A stretch of 64,000 nucleotides of DNA from the NCBI GenBank assembly GCA_944323655.1, contig CALUTL010000004.1, positions 1 to 64,000 of the forward strand, given 5' to 3'. Source of the stretch: Candidatus Gastranaerophilales bacterium (GTDB taxonomy: Bacteria > Cyanobacteriota > Vampirovibrionia > Gastranaerophilales > Gastranaerophilaceae). The position numbers were made by a program, and so were the translations under genes. A model generated the notes under the pieces. The model saw only the letters and a list, made by a program, of their open reading frames with translations, ran no database searches and was not told the DNA's origin. Positions 55,091-63,265 of this stretch are shown one piece after another (position 1 is the stretch's first letter; the number at the start of each line of letters is the position of its first letter).

Positions 55091-55128
55091 TATTTCAGTA
55101 ATGTATATTAATTAATACTCAGTAATCT

Positions 55129-55156
55129 TTGACAGTTTCTTTTTTTGTATTAAGAT
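55129..55156 (+). promoter_or_regulatory. Candidate promoter of yidC
   Basis: TTGACA (55129-55134) and TAAGAT (55151-55156) with a 16-base spacer, about 40 bases before the start codon. Confidence 0.55.
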
Positions 55157-55194
55157 TAGATATATACATTTAGATATTATGAGGATTAGGGAAA

Positions 55195-56340
55195 GTGGAT
55201 TTTACAACTTGGACCATTGAAGCATTAAAGATGCTTGCACAATTTGTCGGAAGCTATGGAATAGCAATTATTATTTTAACGATTATAGTAAGAATGTTCT
55301 TATGGCCATTGAACGTTTCACAGCAGAGATCAATGCGTCAAATGCAGACATTGCAACCCAAACTTAAGGCTATACAGGAACGCTACAAGAGCGATCCGCA
55401 AAAGATGCAGATGAAACTTATGGAAATCTATAAAGAACATAACGTCAACCCTATGGGCGGGTGTTTACCATTATTTGTACAAATGCCGGTATTTATCCTA
55501 TTGTATTCAGCATTAATGAGTCCTCAGTTCATTCAAATGGCGGGTGATTCCAGTTTTCTATTTATAAACAGCTTGGCAACGACACTTAGAGCCACAGCAG
55601 GAATTTCGAATGACGGAATTATGGGTACTTCAAAGTACGACACATTTATCTTAGGTAAAACCGCGACTGTGTACTTACCAAACGAAACTCTTAAGAATGT
55701 AAAAGTTGAAAAACCTAATAAAGCTTTAGAAATTCAAGGAGAATTAAATCCCGGAGAAGACATTGATTTTAAAGTAAGTCTCGATCAATTAGATTTAAAA
55801 TTCAGCCAACTTGATATGATTGAAAAAGCTGACCTTGATATTACAGATATGAACACGAAAGAAACAGAACGTGTAACTTTCGTTCGTCAGGGCGGACTTT
55901 TAATTGCATCACTACCTTCAAAGGCAGTTGAAAGATCTTTCCACTGGGATGTTCTTTTGTTAATGTTATTGTTCGGTCTAACAATGTGGCTATCACAGAA
56001 GTATATGATGGCACAAAACAAAAACAACATGCCTGAAGATCCAACCCAACAGGCAATTCAAAAGTCAATGGGAACATTTATGCCGATAATGATTATGGCA
56101 ACATTTGTTATCATCCCGATACCTGCTGGTGTTTTTATCTATCTGATTGTATCAAACGTTATACAGATATTGCAGACAGTTATTGTAAATAAACAAATGG
56201 ATGCAGAAGAAACGGCTAAGAAAGTTCAGGCATCAGACGGTTCCAAAGTTATAGAAGCAGAGCTTGTTGACGAAAATATAAATAAAAGTAAGTCATTAGT
56301 TGACAACATGAAAAACATGTTCAAAAAAAAGGAGCTGTAG
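55195..56340 (+). CDS. yidC: Membrane protein insertase YidC/Oxa1
   Basis: Inserts proteins into the inner membrane, with or without SecYEG. The GTG start gives an N-terminal helix (YGIAIIILTIIVRMFLWPLN), the basic loop, and MGGCLPLFVQMPVFILLYSA. A domain of about 110 residues then separates this from the later helices (LLLMLLFGLTMWLSQKYMM, IMIMATFVIIPIPAGVFIYL). The large N-terminal periplasmic domain of proteobacterial YidC is absent; an insert at this place is what I expect of cyanobacterial-type proteins. It ends in TAG, four bases before the next gene. Confidence 0.93.
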   Translation: MDFTTWTIEALKMLAQFVGSYGIAIIILTIIVRMFLWPLNVSQQRSMRQMQTLQPKLKAIQERYKSDPQKMQMKLMEIYKEHNVNPMGGCLPLFVQMPVFILLYSALMSPQFIQMAGDSSFLFINSLATTLRATAGISNDGIMGTSKYDTFILGKTATVYLPNETLKNVKVEKPNKALEIQGELNPGEDIDFKVSLDQLDLKFSQLDMIEKADLDITDMNTKETERVTFVRQGGLLIASLPSKAVERSFHWDVLLLMLLFGLTMWLSQKYMMAQNKNNMPEDPTQQAIQKSMGTFMPIMIMATFVIIPIPAGVFIYLIVSNVIQILQTVIVNKQMDAEETAKKVQASDGSKVIEAELVDENINKSKSLVDNMKNMFKKKEL

Positions 56341-56343
56341 ATA

Positions 56344-56640
56344 GTGAAAGTTCCAAAAACCGCATACACCAAAACACAAAAATTGGTAAAGGGCATTGAT
56401 TATGCCGTGAAAAACAGAAAAGGCACAATAAACCATTTAAAAGCACAATGCGGGAAAGAAACTCTGGATGAGTTTTTAGCTAACGGATATATTAACAACA
56501 AAACGAACAGCAAAAACAACACTGAATATTTCAAAGTTACCAAGAAGGGTGATGATTATTACAAAAAGCTTTTTGGCATTTACGAATATTACAAAACACG
56601 TGTTTTGGGAATTATTGAAAAAGTAATGGGAAAAATTTAG
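56344..56640 (+). CDS. Small unknown protein, winged-helix-like, 98 aa
   Basis: GTG start 3 bases after yidC, so cotranslation is likely. The text (INHLKAQCGKETLDEFLANG, YFKVTKKGDDYYKKLFG) looks like a helix-turn-helix with a wing, but no family was recognised. It ends one base before queA. Confidence 0.65.
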   Translation: MKVPKTAYTKTQKLVKGIDYAVKNRKGTINHLKAQCGKETLDEFLANGYINNKTNSKNNTEYFKVTKKGDDYYKKLFGIYEYYKTRVLGIIEKVMGKI

Positions 56641-56641
56641 A

Positions 56642-57688
56642 ATGTTTTTGTCGGAATTTGATTACAATTTACCGGAAAATCTAATCGCACAGCTTCCGGC
56701 GGACAAGCGGGAAAACTCAAAAATGATGGTGCTTGAAAAAGATACCCAATCAATTCAGCACAAGCACTTTTACGATATAGTTGATTTAATCGACGAAAAT
56801 TCAATTTTGGTGCTTAATAACACCAAAGTCATGCCTGCCCGTCTATACGGAATGAAAGAAGAAACCGGAGCAAAAATTGAAGTTTTTCTTCTAAAACAAC
56901 TTGAAGGTAAAACTTGGGAAACATTAATTAAGCCTTCCAAAAGGGTTAAAGAAGGGACGATTATCAAAATCAGCGATGAATTATCCGCAAAAGCAATTGA
57001 GAAAACGGAAGAAGACGGCGGATGGATTGTTGAACTGATTTATGAGGGGAATATATTAGAGGTATTGCACAGAAACGGCAACATTCCTCTTCCGCCATAT
57101 ATTGAGAGAAAACTGGCAAATGAAGACATAAAAAAGCTTGATTTTGAACGCTACCAGACAGTTTACGCAAAAGATGAAGGTTCTGTTGCGGCTCCGACTG
57201 CGGGATTACATTTTACAAAAGAGATTTTGCAGAAGCTTCAGGATAAAGGAGTTGAGATAGCTTATGTTACTTTAAATGTCGGACTTGGCACATTCAGACC
57301 GGTAAAATGCGAAAACATTTTAGAGCATAAAATGCATTCTGAAACCTTTGAAATATCCGAAGAAACAGCAAGAAAAATCAATGAAGCAAAAACAAAGGGT
57401 AAAAAGCTTGTAGCCGTCGGCACAACAACCGTCAGAACCTTAGAAACCGCCTATCAAAAATACGGCTGTATAAAAGCCTGCCACGATCATTCGGAATTAT
57501 TCATATACCCGCCTTACGAGTTTAAGGTTATTGATGAATTGATTACTAACTTTCACCTGCCGAAATCAACCCTTCTGATGCTGGTATCCGCACTTGCAGG
57601 TAAGAATTTTATTTTCAAAGCCTATGATGAAGCAGTAAAAAACAATTACAGATTTTTCTCATATGGTGATTGCATGTATATAAAATAA
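56642..57688 (+). CDS. queA: tRNA preQ1(34) S-adenosylmethionine ribosyltransferase-isomerase
   Basis: Makes epoxyqueuosine in tRNA wobble positions. The 348-aa product begins FLSEFDYNLPENLIAQLPAD and contains VLVLNNTKVMPARL-like text, then VAAPTAGLHFT, GLGTFRPV, VGTTTVRTLE and TNFHLPKSTLLMLVSALAG, all characteristic. Start ATG is one base after the previous stop. It is probably part of the yidC transcript. Confidence 0.95.
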   Translation: MFLSEFDYNLPENLIAQLPADKRENSKMMVLEKDTQSIQHKHFYDIVDLIDENSILVLNNTKVMPARLYGMKEETGAKIEVFLLKQLEGKTWETLIKPSKRVKEGTIIKISDELSAKAIEKTEEDGGWIVELIYEGNILEVLHRNGNIPLPPYIERKLANEDIKKLDFERYQTVYAKDEGSVAAPTAGLHFTKEILQKLQDKGVEIAYVTLNVGLGTFRPVKCENILEHKMHSETFEISEETARKINEAKTKGKKLVAVGTTTVRTLETAYQKYGCIKACHDHSELFIYPPYEFKVIDELITNFHLPKSTLLMLVSALAGKNFIFKAYDEAVKNNYRFFSYGDCMYIK

Positions 57689-57692
57689 TCGT

Positions 57693-58811
57693 TTAGCCTA
57701 AATCAAAATCGTTGAGTGCAAATTTACCTTCCTGCATCCATTTATAAATTCTGTCAAGGTAATCTATTTGATCTTTTACCGTCATATTTTTGCCTATTTC
57801 TTGTAAAACTTTAACTTGTTCTATTAACTTATTTTGATCGACTTCTATTTTTCCGTTTAAGGTTTCTTTAACGTATTTTAAAGCTTTAATACCTTCAGGT
57901 TTTGACATCCCGATTGATATATCTGATAAGATGTCAAAGGTATTTTCGTTGTAAAAGTTAGTGATTGGTTCTGATTTATTCTTTTCAATATAACTTTCCA
58001 TTAGTCTTTTTATTTTACCAAATCTTTCTCCTGCAATATCAGGTAAGATGTACTCATCTTCACCGTAATGTTTTAATAGCTTCTTTTGATATTGATAAGC
58101 GGATTTTTCAAGCTCATTGTTACAATATTTGTTAAATCTGCAAAATTGAGCGTAAACAGAGTTTGCTCTTGTGCCTCCTGTTGTGTCATAGCTATAATTT
58201 TCAATTGCATCCAGATATTTTTTTGCATCAAAGCCTGAAATATCAGCATCTTCGCTCAATTTAAGCCAAAAGTTTCTATCAAAAGATTTACCAACGTTGT
58301 CCCCAAACTTTAGACGTCCTTTTAATAGTGCCTTTTCAGCTTCATCAATTCCTGCAGCTTTGACTGTTTTTGCAAATTTGTCAAGATGATCAATTTCATG
58401 CCTAATTGCAGCGATAAGTTGTTTTGTAGAAAGTGTTTTTTCGTTGCTTACAGATAGAGTACCATCAAAAAAATCTACAGCTAAATCCATGTTCCCTGTG
58501 AAATTGCCTTCTTTAACTAATTCAGGGTGTCTGTACCCTAAAGCTTTAAGAAACGCGTCTTTTATTTGCATAGCCTTTTCTTTTTGAGTCCCTTTTACAT
58601 TTAAAAGATTATCCAGAAGCTCTGGTGATAGAGTAGGATCTTTTGTAAAAGAGCAGGTATCACCTTTTAAAGGTGCAGCCAGCTTTAATCCGTCAATTTT
58701 TAAACTTTTTAGACTCTGTGGTTTTGTAACTAAAACAGATTCTTTTCCGCAAGTCTTTAAAAAATTCGCAGTACGTTTTGCAATATTTATTGTAAAATCT
58801 ACTTTTCCCAT
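57693..58811 (-). CDS. Unknown protein with HExxH-like site, 372 aa
   Basis: RHEIDHLDKF (H138, E139, H142) is an HExxH that could bind zinc, and ELEKSAYQYQ near residue 235 might give a third ligand. The rest is helical with no domain recognised. AAGGGGA precedes the ATG. It does not start with the shared N-terminal tag. Whether it is an enzyme is uncertain. Confidence 0.65.
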   Translation of the reverse strand: MGKVDFTINIAKRTANFLKTCGKESVLVTKPQSLKSLKIDGLKLAAPLKGDTCSFTKDPTLSPELLDNLLNVKGTQKEKAMQIKDAFLKALGYRHPELVKEGNFTGNMDLAVDFFDGTLSVSNEKTLSTKQLIAAIRHEIDHLDKFAKTVKAAGIDEAEKALLKGRLKFGDNVGKSFDRNFWLKLSEDADISGFDAKKYLDAIENYSYDTTGGTRANSVYAQFCRFNKYCNNELEKSAYQYQKKLLKHYGEDEYILPDIAGERFGKIKRLMESYIEKNKSEPITNFYNENTFDILSDISIGMSKPEGIKALKYVKETLNGKIEVDQNKLIEQVKVLQEIGKNMTVKDQIDYLDRIYKWMQEGKFALNDFDLG

Positions 58812-59001
58812 ATGTTTTTCCCCTTGATAAATATATAAAGTATTTTGTTTTGAGAAAATTGCTATTAAATTTAAAGTTTTGACATTTTTATAAAAATCAT
58901 TAATTCAAATAGAGGATAACAAAACGGGTTATAGTATATAGAATAATAAGTGATGTCGGATAAGGCATGATTTTTCGACAAAAGACAAGGGGACGAAAAT
59001 T

Positions 59002-59763
59002 ATGTTTTCGGAAATGATACAGGGATTATTAAATTCAGGCGGAAAGACGCAAGCTATGCAAAGATACGCACAGCTTCAAAATCGTGTTGCAAACTTTCGA
59101 AATCAAATTAACGGACCTGAAATGCCGCAGAATGCGAATCCGATTGATACTCTCTACCCCTCAAACAAAACAAATGTTCAGTCATTTGAGAATGTTTTAA
59201 AAGCCTCAACGACAGATTTTGGCACACTTCTTCGCGGCCCTCAGATGATGAATGTAAATGCAAACATTATAAAAAACCAGACACCTGTTCAGTCTTTGAA
59301 TTCGGCATTAGAAGAATTACAAAACTCCAAAAAAGTTAATGAAATACAAGTTCCGCAACTTAATATAGATAAAACCTCCGCCAATAAAAGCCAGATATTA
59401 AGTATGATAAGCCAAATAGCTGATAAACACGGAATAGATGAGGATTTAATAAAAGCTGTAATCAAGCAGGAATCCGGCTTTAACACAAGAGCAAAATCAA
59501 AAGCAGGAGCAATGGGGCTTATGCAATTAATGCCCGCAACAGCGGCAAGCCTTGGTGTAAAAGATCCTTTTAATCCTGTTCAAAATGTCGAAGGCGGCAC
59601 AAAATATTTAAAATCCATGCTTGACAAATATAACGGAAACATAATTTTAGCACTTGCAGCATATAACGCAGGCCCGGGAGCCGTCGACAAATATGACGGA
59701 GTTCCGCCTTATAAAGAAACTCAAAATTACATAAGAAATATATTAGCCAATTATTTAGAATAA
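59002..59763 (+). CDS. Lytic transglycosylase, SLT domain, 253 aa
   Basis: The C-terminal 120 residues are a classic SLT domain: KQESGFNTRAKSKAGAMGLM with the catalytic Glu near 155, QLMPATAASLGV and LALAAYNAGPGAVDKYDGVP. The N-terminal 130 residues are helical and low complexity, without a signal peptide. Cleaves the glycan backbone of peptidoglycan. How it reaches the periplasm is unclear. Confidence 0.9.
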   Translation: MFSEMIQGLLNSGGKTQAMQRYAQLQNRVANFRNQINGPEMPQNANPIDTLYPSNKTNVQSFENVLKASTTDFGTLLRGPQMMNVNANIIKNQTPVQSLNSALEELQNSKKVNEIQVPQLNIDKTSANKSQILSMISQIADKHGIDEDLIKAVIKQESGFNTRAKSKAGAMGLMQLMPATAASLGVKDPFNPVQNVEGGTKYLKSMLDKYNGNIILALAAYNAGPGAVDKYDGVPPYKETQNYIRNILANYLE

Positions 59764-59839
59764 ATTAAAATTTTTGCATTAATTATTTTTTCTGTTACAA
59801 TAGCCATAGCTGTTACTTGTAACAAAGGAAAGGTTGTTA

Positions 59840-61201
59840 ATGAGATTTTCATCATCTTTTAAAGTAGGGCTTCTGACGCTAATAGCGCTTGTGCTTTTGG
59901 TCGGTGTAGTGTTGAAAGTAAAAGGAAGAGCTTTAACATCTGCAAAACGAATAGAGATAACTTTTAAAGATGTAAACGGCATGCGCCCAGGAGCAGGCGT
60001 TCAGATGATGGGGCTGAAAGTCGGCCAGGTTGAAGAAATTAAGCCTGTAATTGAAAATGAAAACAGCCATGTTGATGTAAAATTTGTAATAACAGAACCC
60101 GGAATTGAAATTCCTCAGGCTTCAGTTTTTTCAATTCAGCAATCAGGTTTAATCGGAGAACTTTTCTTAGAAATTACTCCTCCAAGAACCCGCACAATTT
60201 ATATTCCGGTAGAAAATAAAAATGTTCTTTATAAAGATGATCCTGTTCAAATGCAGCTTGATGACAAAATTTATGATGTAGGCAAAATTAAAAATATTGA
60301 AATAATTTCAAAAGAAGTTTTACCTTACAACATAAAAGACGTAATAAAAACGAATAATGCCTACAAGATTGATTATATTGTGAACCTTCCTGGTCTAATC
60401 CTGCCTGAGTTTTTAAAAGGAAAAGCAATCTCAACAAACGGGAAGAAAACACTTTTAATTTCAACTCTTGATGACGTAATTCTTCCATATCCGACTCAAA
60501 CTTCGCCTTATACGGTAATTGAGCCGATGAGAATTTCAGACTTTATGGAATGGCAGTACAAAGCTGCGGAATCATTAACCGAAACCAACCAAAAGGTTAA
60601 TATGCTTTTATCCGATGAAGTTATTGCGGAATTAAAAAATTCTGTATCAAATATAAACTCATTAACAGCACAAACAGCACAAACAATGAGCAAGATAGAT
60701 GCACTTGTAGAATCATCAAAGGATGATATTAATACATTAATGGCGATGCTGGATCAGACTTCCAAAGACTTCAACAAACTGTCGGAGAATATAAATACAA
60801 TAATCGGCGATCCTGATTTTAAAACAACGATGCTTTCAACGGCAGATTCGCTGGACAAACTTGCGCAGAATATAAATAAAATTATCGGCGATGATGAACA
60901 AGCAGCCCAGATGGCGGCAGACATAAGAGAAATTACCCATAATGCTAATGAAATAAGCACTTATATAAATGAAATAACTCAGGATGAACAGCTTAAAAAA
61001 GATTTGACAAGCGCTGTTTCAAACGCAAACAAAGCAATGATAAACCTGAACACAGCACTTTCAACAGTAAATCAGGTTACACCTGAAAAGAAAACAGAAT
61101 TGCAGACAATTATAGAGGATACAAAAGTTACGACCTGCAATTTAAGAAAATTCTCAGAAAAACTAAACAAAAGATTTTTACTCTGGAGATTAATGTTCTA
61201 A
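59840..61201 (+). CDS. MCE-family (MlaD-like) lipid transport protein, about 453 aa
   Basis: N-terminal membrane anchor (FKVGLLTLIALVLLVGVVLKV), then an MCE domain (ITFKDVNGMRPGAGVQMMG, LKVGQVEEI) and a long coiled-coil tail (about residues 230-440). MCE proteins form hexamers that shuttle phospholipids between envelope membranes. A TTG at 59834 is in frame, but AAAGGAAAGG fits the ATG at 59840. No permease or ATPase partner is next to it. Confidence 0.88.
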   Translation: MRFSSSFKVGLLTLIALVLLVGVVLKVKGRALTSAKRIEITFKDVNGMRPGAGVQMMGLKVGQVEEIKPVIENENSHVDVKFVITEPGIEIPQASVFSIQQSGLIGELFLEITPPRTRTIYIPVENKNVLYKDDPVQMQLDDKIYDVGKIKNIEIISKEVLPYNIKDVIKTNNAYKIDYIVNLPGLILPEFLKGKAISTNGKKTLLISTLDDVILPYPTQTSPYTVIEPMRISDFMEWQYKAAESLTETNQKVNMLLSDEVIAELKNSVSNINSLTAQTAQTMSKIDALVESSKDDINTLMAMLDQTSKDFNKLSENINTIIGDPDFKTTMLSTADSLDKLAQNINKIIGDDEQAAQMAADIREITHNANEISTYINEITQDEQLKKDLTSAVSNANKAMINLNTALSTVNQVTPEKKTELQTIIEDTKVTTCNLRKFSEKLNKRFLLWRLMF

Positions 61202-61230
61202 ACAAAAAAAAAATGAAAGGATTTAAAACA

Positions 61231-61518
61231 ATGCAAATTACCCCGATTAACAAAACGAATTTCAACGGCTACGGATATTCAGATATGCAGAAGCTTGCAA
61301 AGTATGCACTTGAAAGACAAAAAGGCTCAATGTATGATTTAAATAAAAAATTTGCGCCTGATTTAATCAAAACATTTTCTGATTGCGGACATATTCACAT
61401 AGATCAGGCACTTCAGAACTGGCAGGCAGATAAATTTCTGAAAGAAATGCCGCCGATATCTGAACCCAAAAGATTCGGAAAATTATTTTCATATAACAAA
61501 ACTTTTTACAAAAAGTAA
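61231..61518 (+). CDS. Tagged small protein, 95 aa
   Basis: MQITPINKTNFNGYGYSDMQ is the clearest example of the N-terminal tag. AAAGGA lies 9 bases before the ATG at 61231, which I choose over the longer frame from 61213. The rest is helical and unknown. It lies between the MCE gene and lpxK on the same strand. Confidence 0.75.
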   Translation: MQITPINKTNFNGYGYSDMQKLAKYALERQKGSMYDLNKKFAPDLIKTFSDCGHIHIDQALQNWQADKFLKEMPPISEPKRFGKLFSYNKTFYKK

Positions 61519-61540
61519 TTAAAAGAAAGATGAATCGCTA

Positions 61541-62578
61541 ATGAATTTAGCATCAAAAATAACAAAAATTCATTATGATAAAAACGCAAAGGGCATTTTG
61601 TTTAGGATGCTTGAATTTTGTTCGCTTTTTTACGGACTTGCAAGCCGATTAAAAAATTATTTGTATGACAATAATATAATAAAACCCAAAACCGTTGCGG
61701 CTTATGTAGTTTCGGTCGGCAACGTAACGACAGGCGGAGTCGGCAAGACACCTGTAGTATCTAAAATAGCAAAATATTTTATATCTAAAGGCGAAAAAAC
61801 AGCGATTATATCAAGAGGTTACGGCGGAGAACTTCCGAACAAACAAATCAACGTAATTTCAGACGGGCAAAAGATTTTTTACAATGCCCGCCTTGCAGGA
61901 GATGAACCTTACTGGCTTGCGCAAAACACAATCGGTGCGGTTGTCATAACCTCCAAAAACAGAGCAGAGGCTGCAAAATTTGCAATAGAAAAATACGGTG
62001 TCACAAAGATTGTATTGGATGACGGATTTCAGCACAGAAAATTTAAACGTGATTTGGATATAGTGCTTGTCGACAGTGAAAAGCTTTACGGAAACGAGCA
62101 TTTACTTCCCGCAGGCCCTCTAAGAGAGGGTAAAGAAGCCTTCAACCGTATTAACAGAATGGTGATTGTAAGCAAAAACACAGACCACACAAAGGCCGAA
62201 AAGTTAGCGAAAATTACTTCTAAAAAAATGAATCTGCCGACGATTTTATGTAAAACAGAACCCGATTACGTCTACAACATAAAAACAGGCGAAATTCTAA
62301 AAGATGACACCGAGGCAACCGCCGTTTCAGCAATAGGTCAGCCGGAGCAGTTTTACAAATTCTTAGGCAATTACAGAATCACAAACACCAAAACTTTTGA
62401 TGACCACCATCAATATGAAGCCGCAGATCTTCCCGAAGGCACAATAATCACAACAGAAAAAGATGCTGTTAAAATGAAAAATTTTGACCGAGATGATATC
62501 TATGCCTTGAAATTAAGAACGGATATTGATGTTGAGGAACTTTTAAATGCACAAATTAAAACAAAATTCGGCAACTGA
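61541..62578 (+). CDS. lpxK: Tetraacyldisaccharide 4'-kinase
   Basis: Adds the 4' phosphate of lipid A. SVGNVTTGGVGKTPVVSKIA is the P-loop region near residues 60-78. Further marks are IISRGYGGE, GDEPYWLA, VLDDGFQHRKFKRDLD and LLPAGPLREG. The 345-aa length is normal. It shows that this organism makes lipid A or a relative of it. It overlaps nth by 32 bases. Confidence 0.95.
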   Translation: MNLASKITKIHYDKNAKGILFRMLEFCSLFYGLASRLKNYLYDNNIIKPKTVAAYVVSVGNVTTGGVGKTPVVSKIAKYFISKGEKTAIISRGYGGELPNKQINVISDGQKIFYNARLAGDEPYWLAQNTIGAVVITSKNRAEAAKFAIEKYGVTKIVLDDGFQHRKFKRDLDIVLVDSEKLYGNEHLLPAGPLREGKEAFNRINRMVIVSKNTDHTKAEKLAKITSKKMNLPTILCKTEPDYVYNIKTGEILKDDTEATAVSAIGQPEQFYKFLGNYRITNTKTFDDHHQYEAADLPEGTIITTEKDAVKMKNFDRDDIYALKLRTDIDVEELLNAQIKTKFGN

Positions 62579-63206
62579 TATTGATATAGATGAAATTGTA
62601 GAAAGATTAAAGCAAGCCAAACAGCCCAGAAGCGAGTTTGTAAATTTAATGGAAAGCTTTAACGATCCGTATCTTGTTTTAATTGCCTGTATATTAAGCC
62701 TAAGAACCAACGACAAAACCACCTATCCTGCAACATTAAGAATGCTTGAACTGGGAAGAACTCCTGAAGACTTTGCAAAGTGTGATGTTAAGAAATTAGA
62801 AAAAGCGATTTATCCCGTAGGCTTTTACGCAAACAAAGCCAAACAGATTGTCGAGCTTTCAAAAGAACTTGTTGAAAAATACACTTCCAAAGTTCCGGAA
62901 TCAATAGAAGAAATGACAAAATTCAACGGTGTCGGCAGAAAGACTGCAAATCTTGTAATGAGCCAAGGGTTTCGCAAACCCGCAATCTGTGTAGATGTTC
63001 ATGTTCACAGGATTTTCAACCGCTTAGGCTATATAAAAACGAAAAATCCCGAAGAAACCGAATTTGCATTAAGAGAAAAACTTCCTCAAAAACACTGGCT
63101 AGACATAAATACCCTTCTTGTAACTCACGGACAAAATGTTTGTAAACCGATTAACCCCAAATGCGAAATTTGTCCGATTAAAGATTATTGTAAAAAGATT
63201 ATTTAA
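62547..63206 (+). CDS. nth: Endonuclease III
   Basis: DNA glycosylase/AP lyase for oxidised pyrimidines. FNGVGRKTANLVMSQGF is the helix-hairpin-helix with the catalytic Lys, VDVHVHRIFNRLG has the catalytic Asp, and CKPINPKCEICPIKDYC (C-x6-C-x2-C-x5-C) binds a 4Fe-4S cluster. 219 aa is normal. Its start lies inside lpxK in another frame. Confidence 0.95.
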   Translation: MHKLKQNSATDIDIDEIVERLKQAKQPRSEFVNLMESFNDPYLVLIACILSLRTNDKTTYPATLRMLELGRTPEDFAKCDVKKLEKAIYPVGFYANKAKQIVELSKELVEKYTSKVPESIEEMTKFNGVGRKTANLVMSQGFRKPAICVDVHVHRIFNRLGYIKTKNPEETEFALREKLPQKHWLDINTLLVTHGQNVCKPINPKCEICPIKDYCKKII

Positions 63207-63210
63207 AAAA

Positions 63211-63240
63211 TTGACATAACAAAACCCCCTGCGCTATCAT
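63211..63240 (+). promoter_or_regulatory. Promoter of the DUF2339 gene
   Basis: TTGACA (63211-63216) and TATCAT (63235-63240) with an 18-base spacer, 25 bases before the ATG. Confidence 0.7.
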
Positions 63241-63265
63241 TAACAGAAAAAGTAAAGGGGATATT

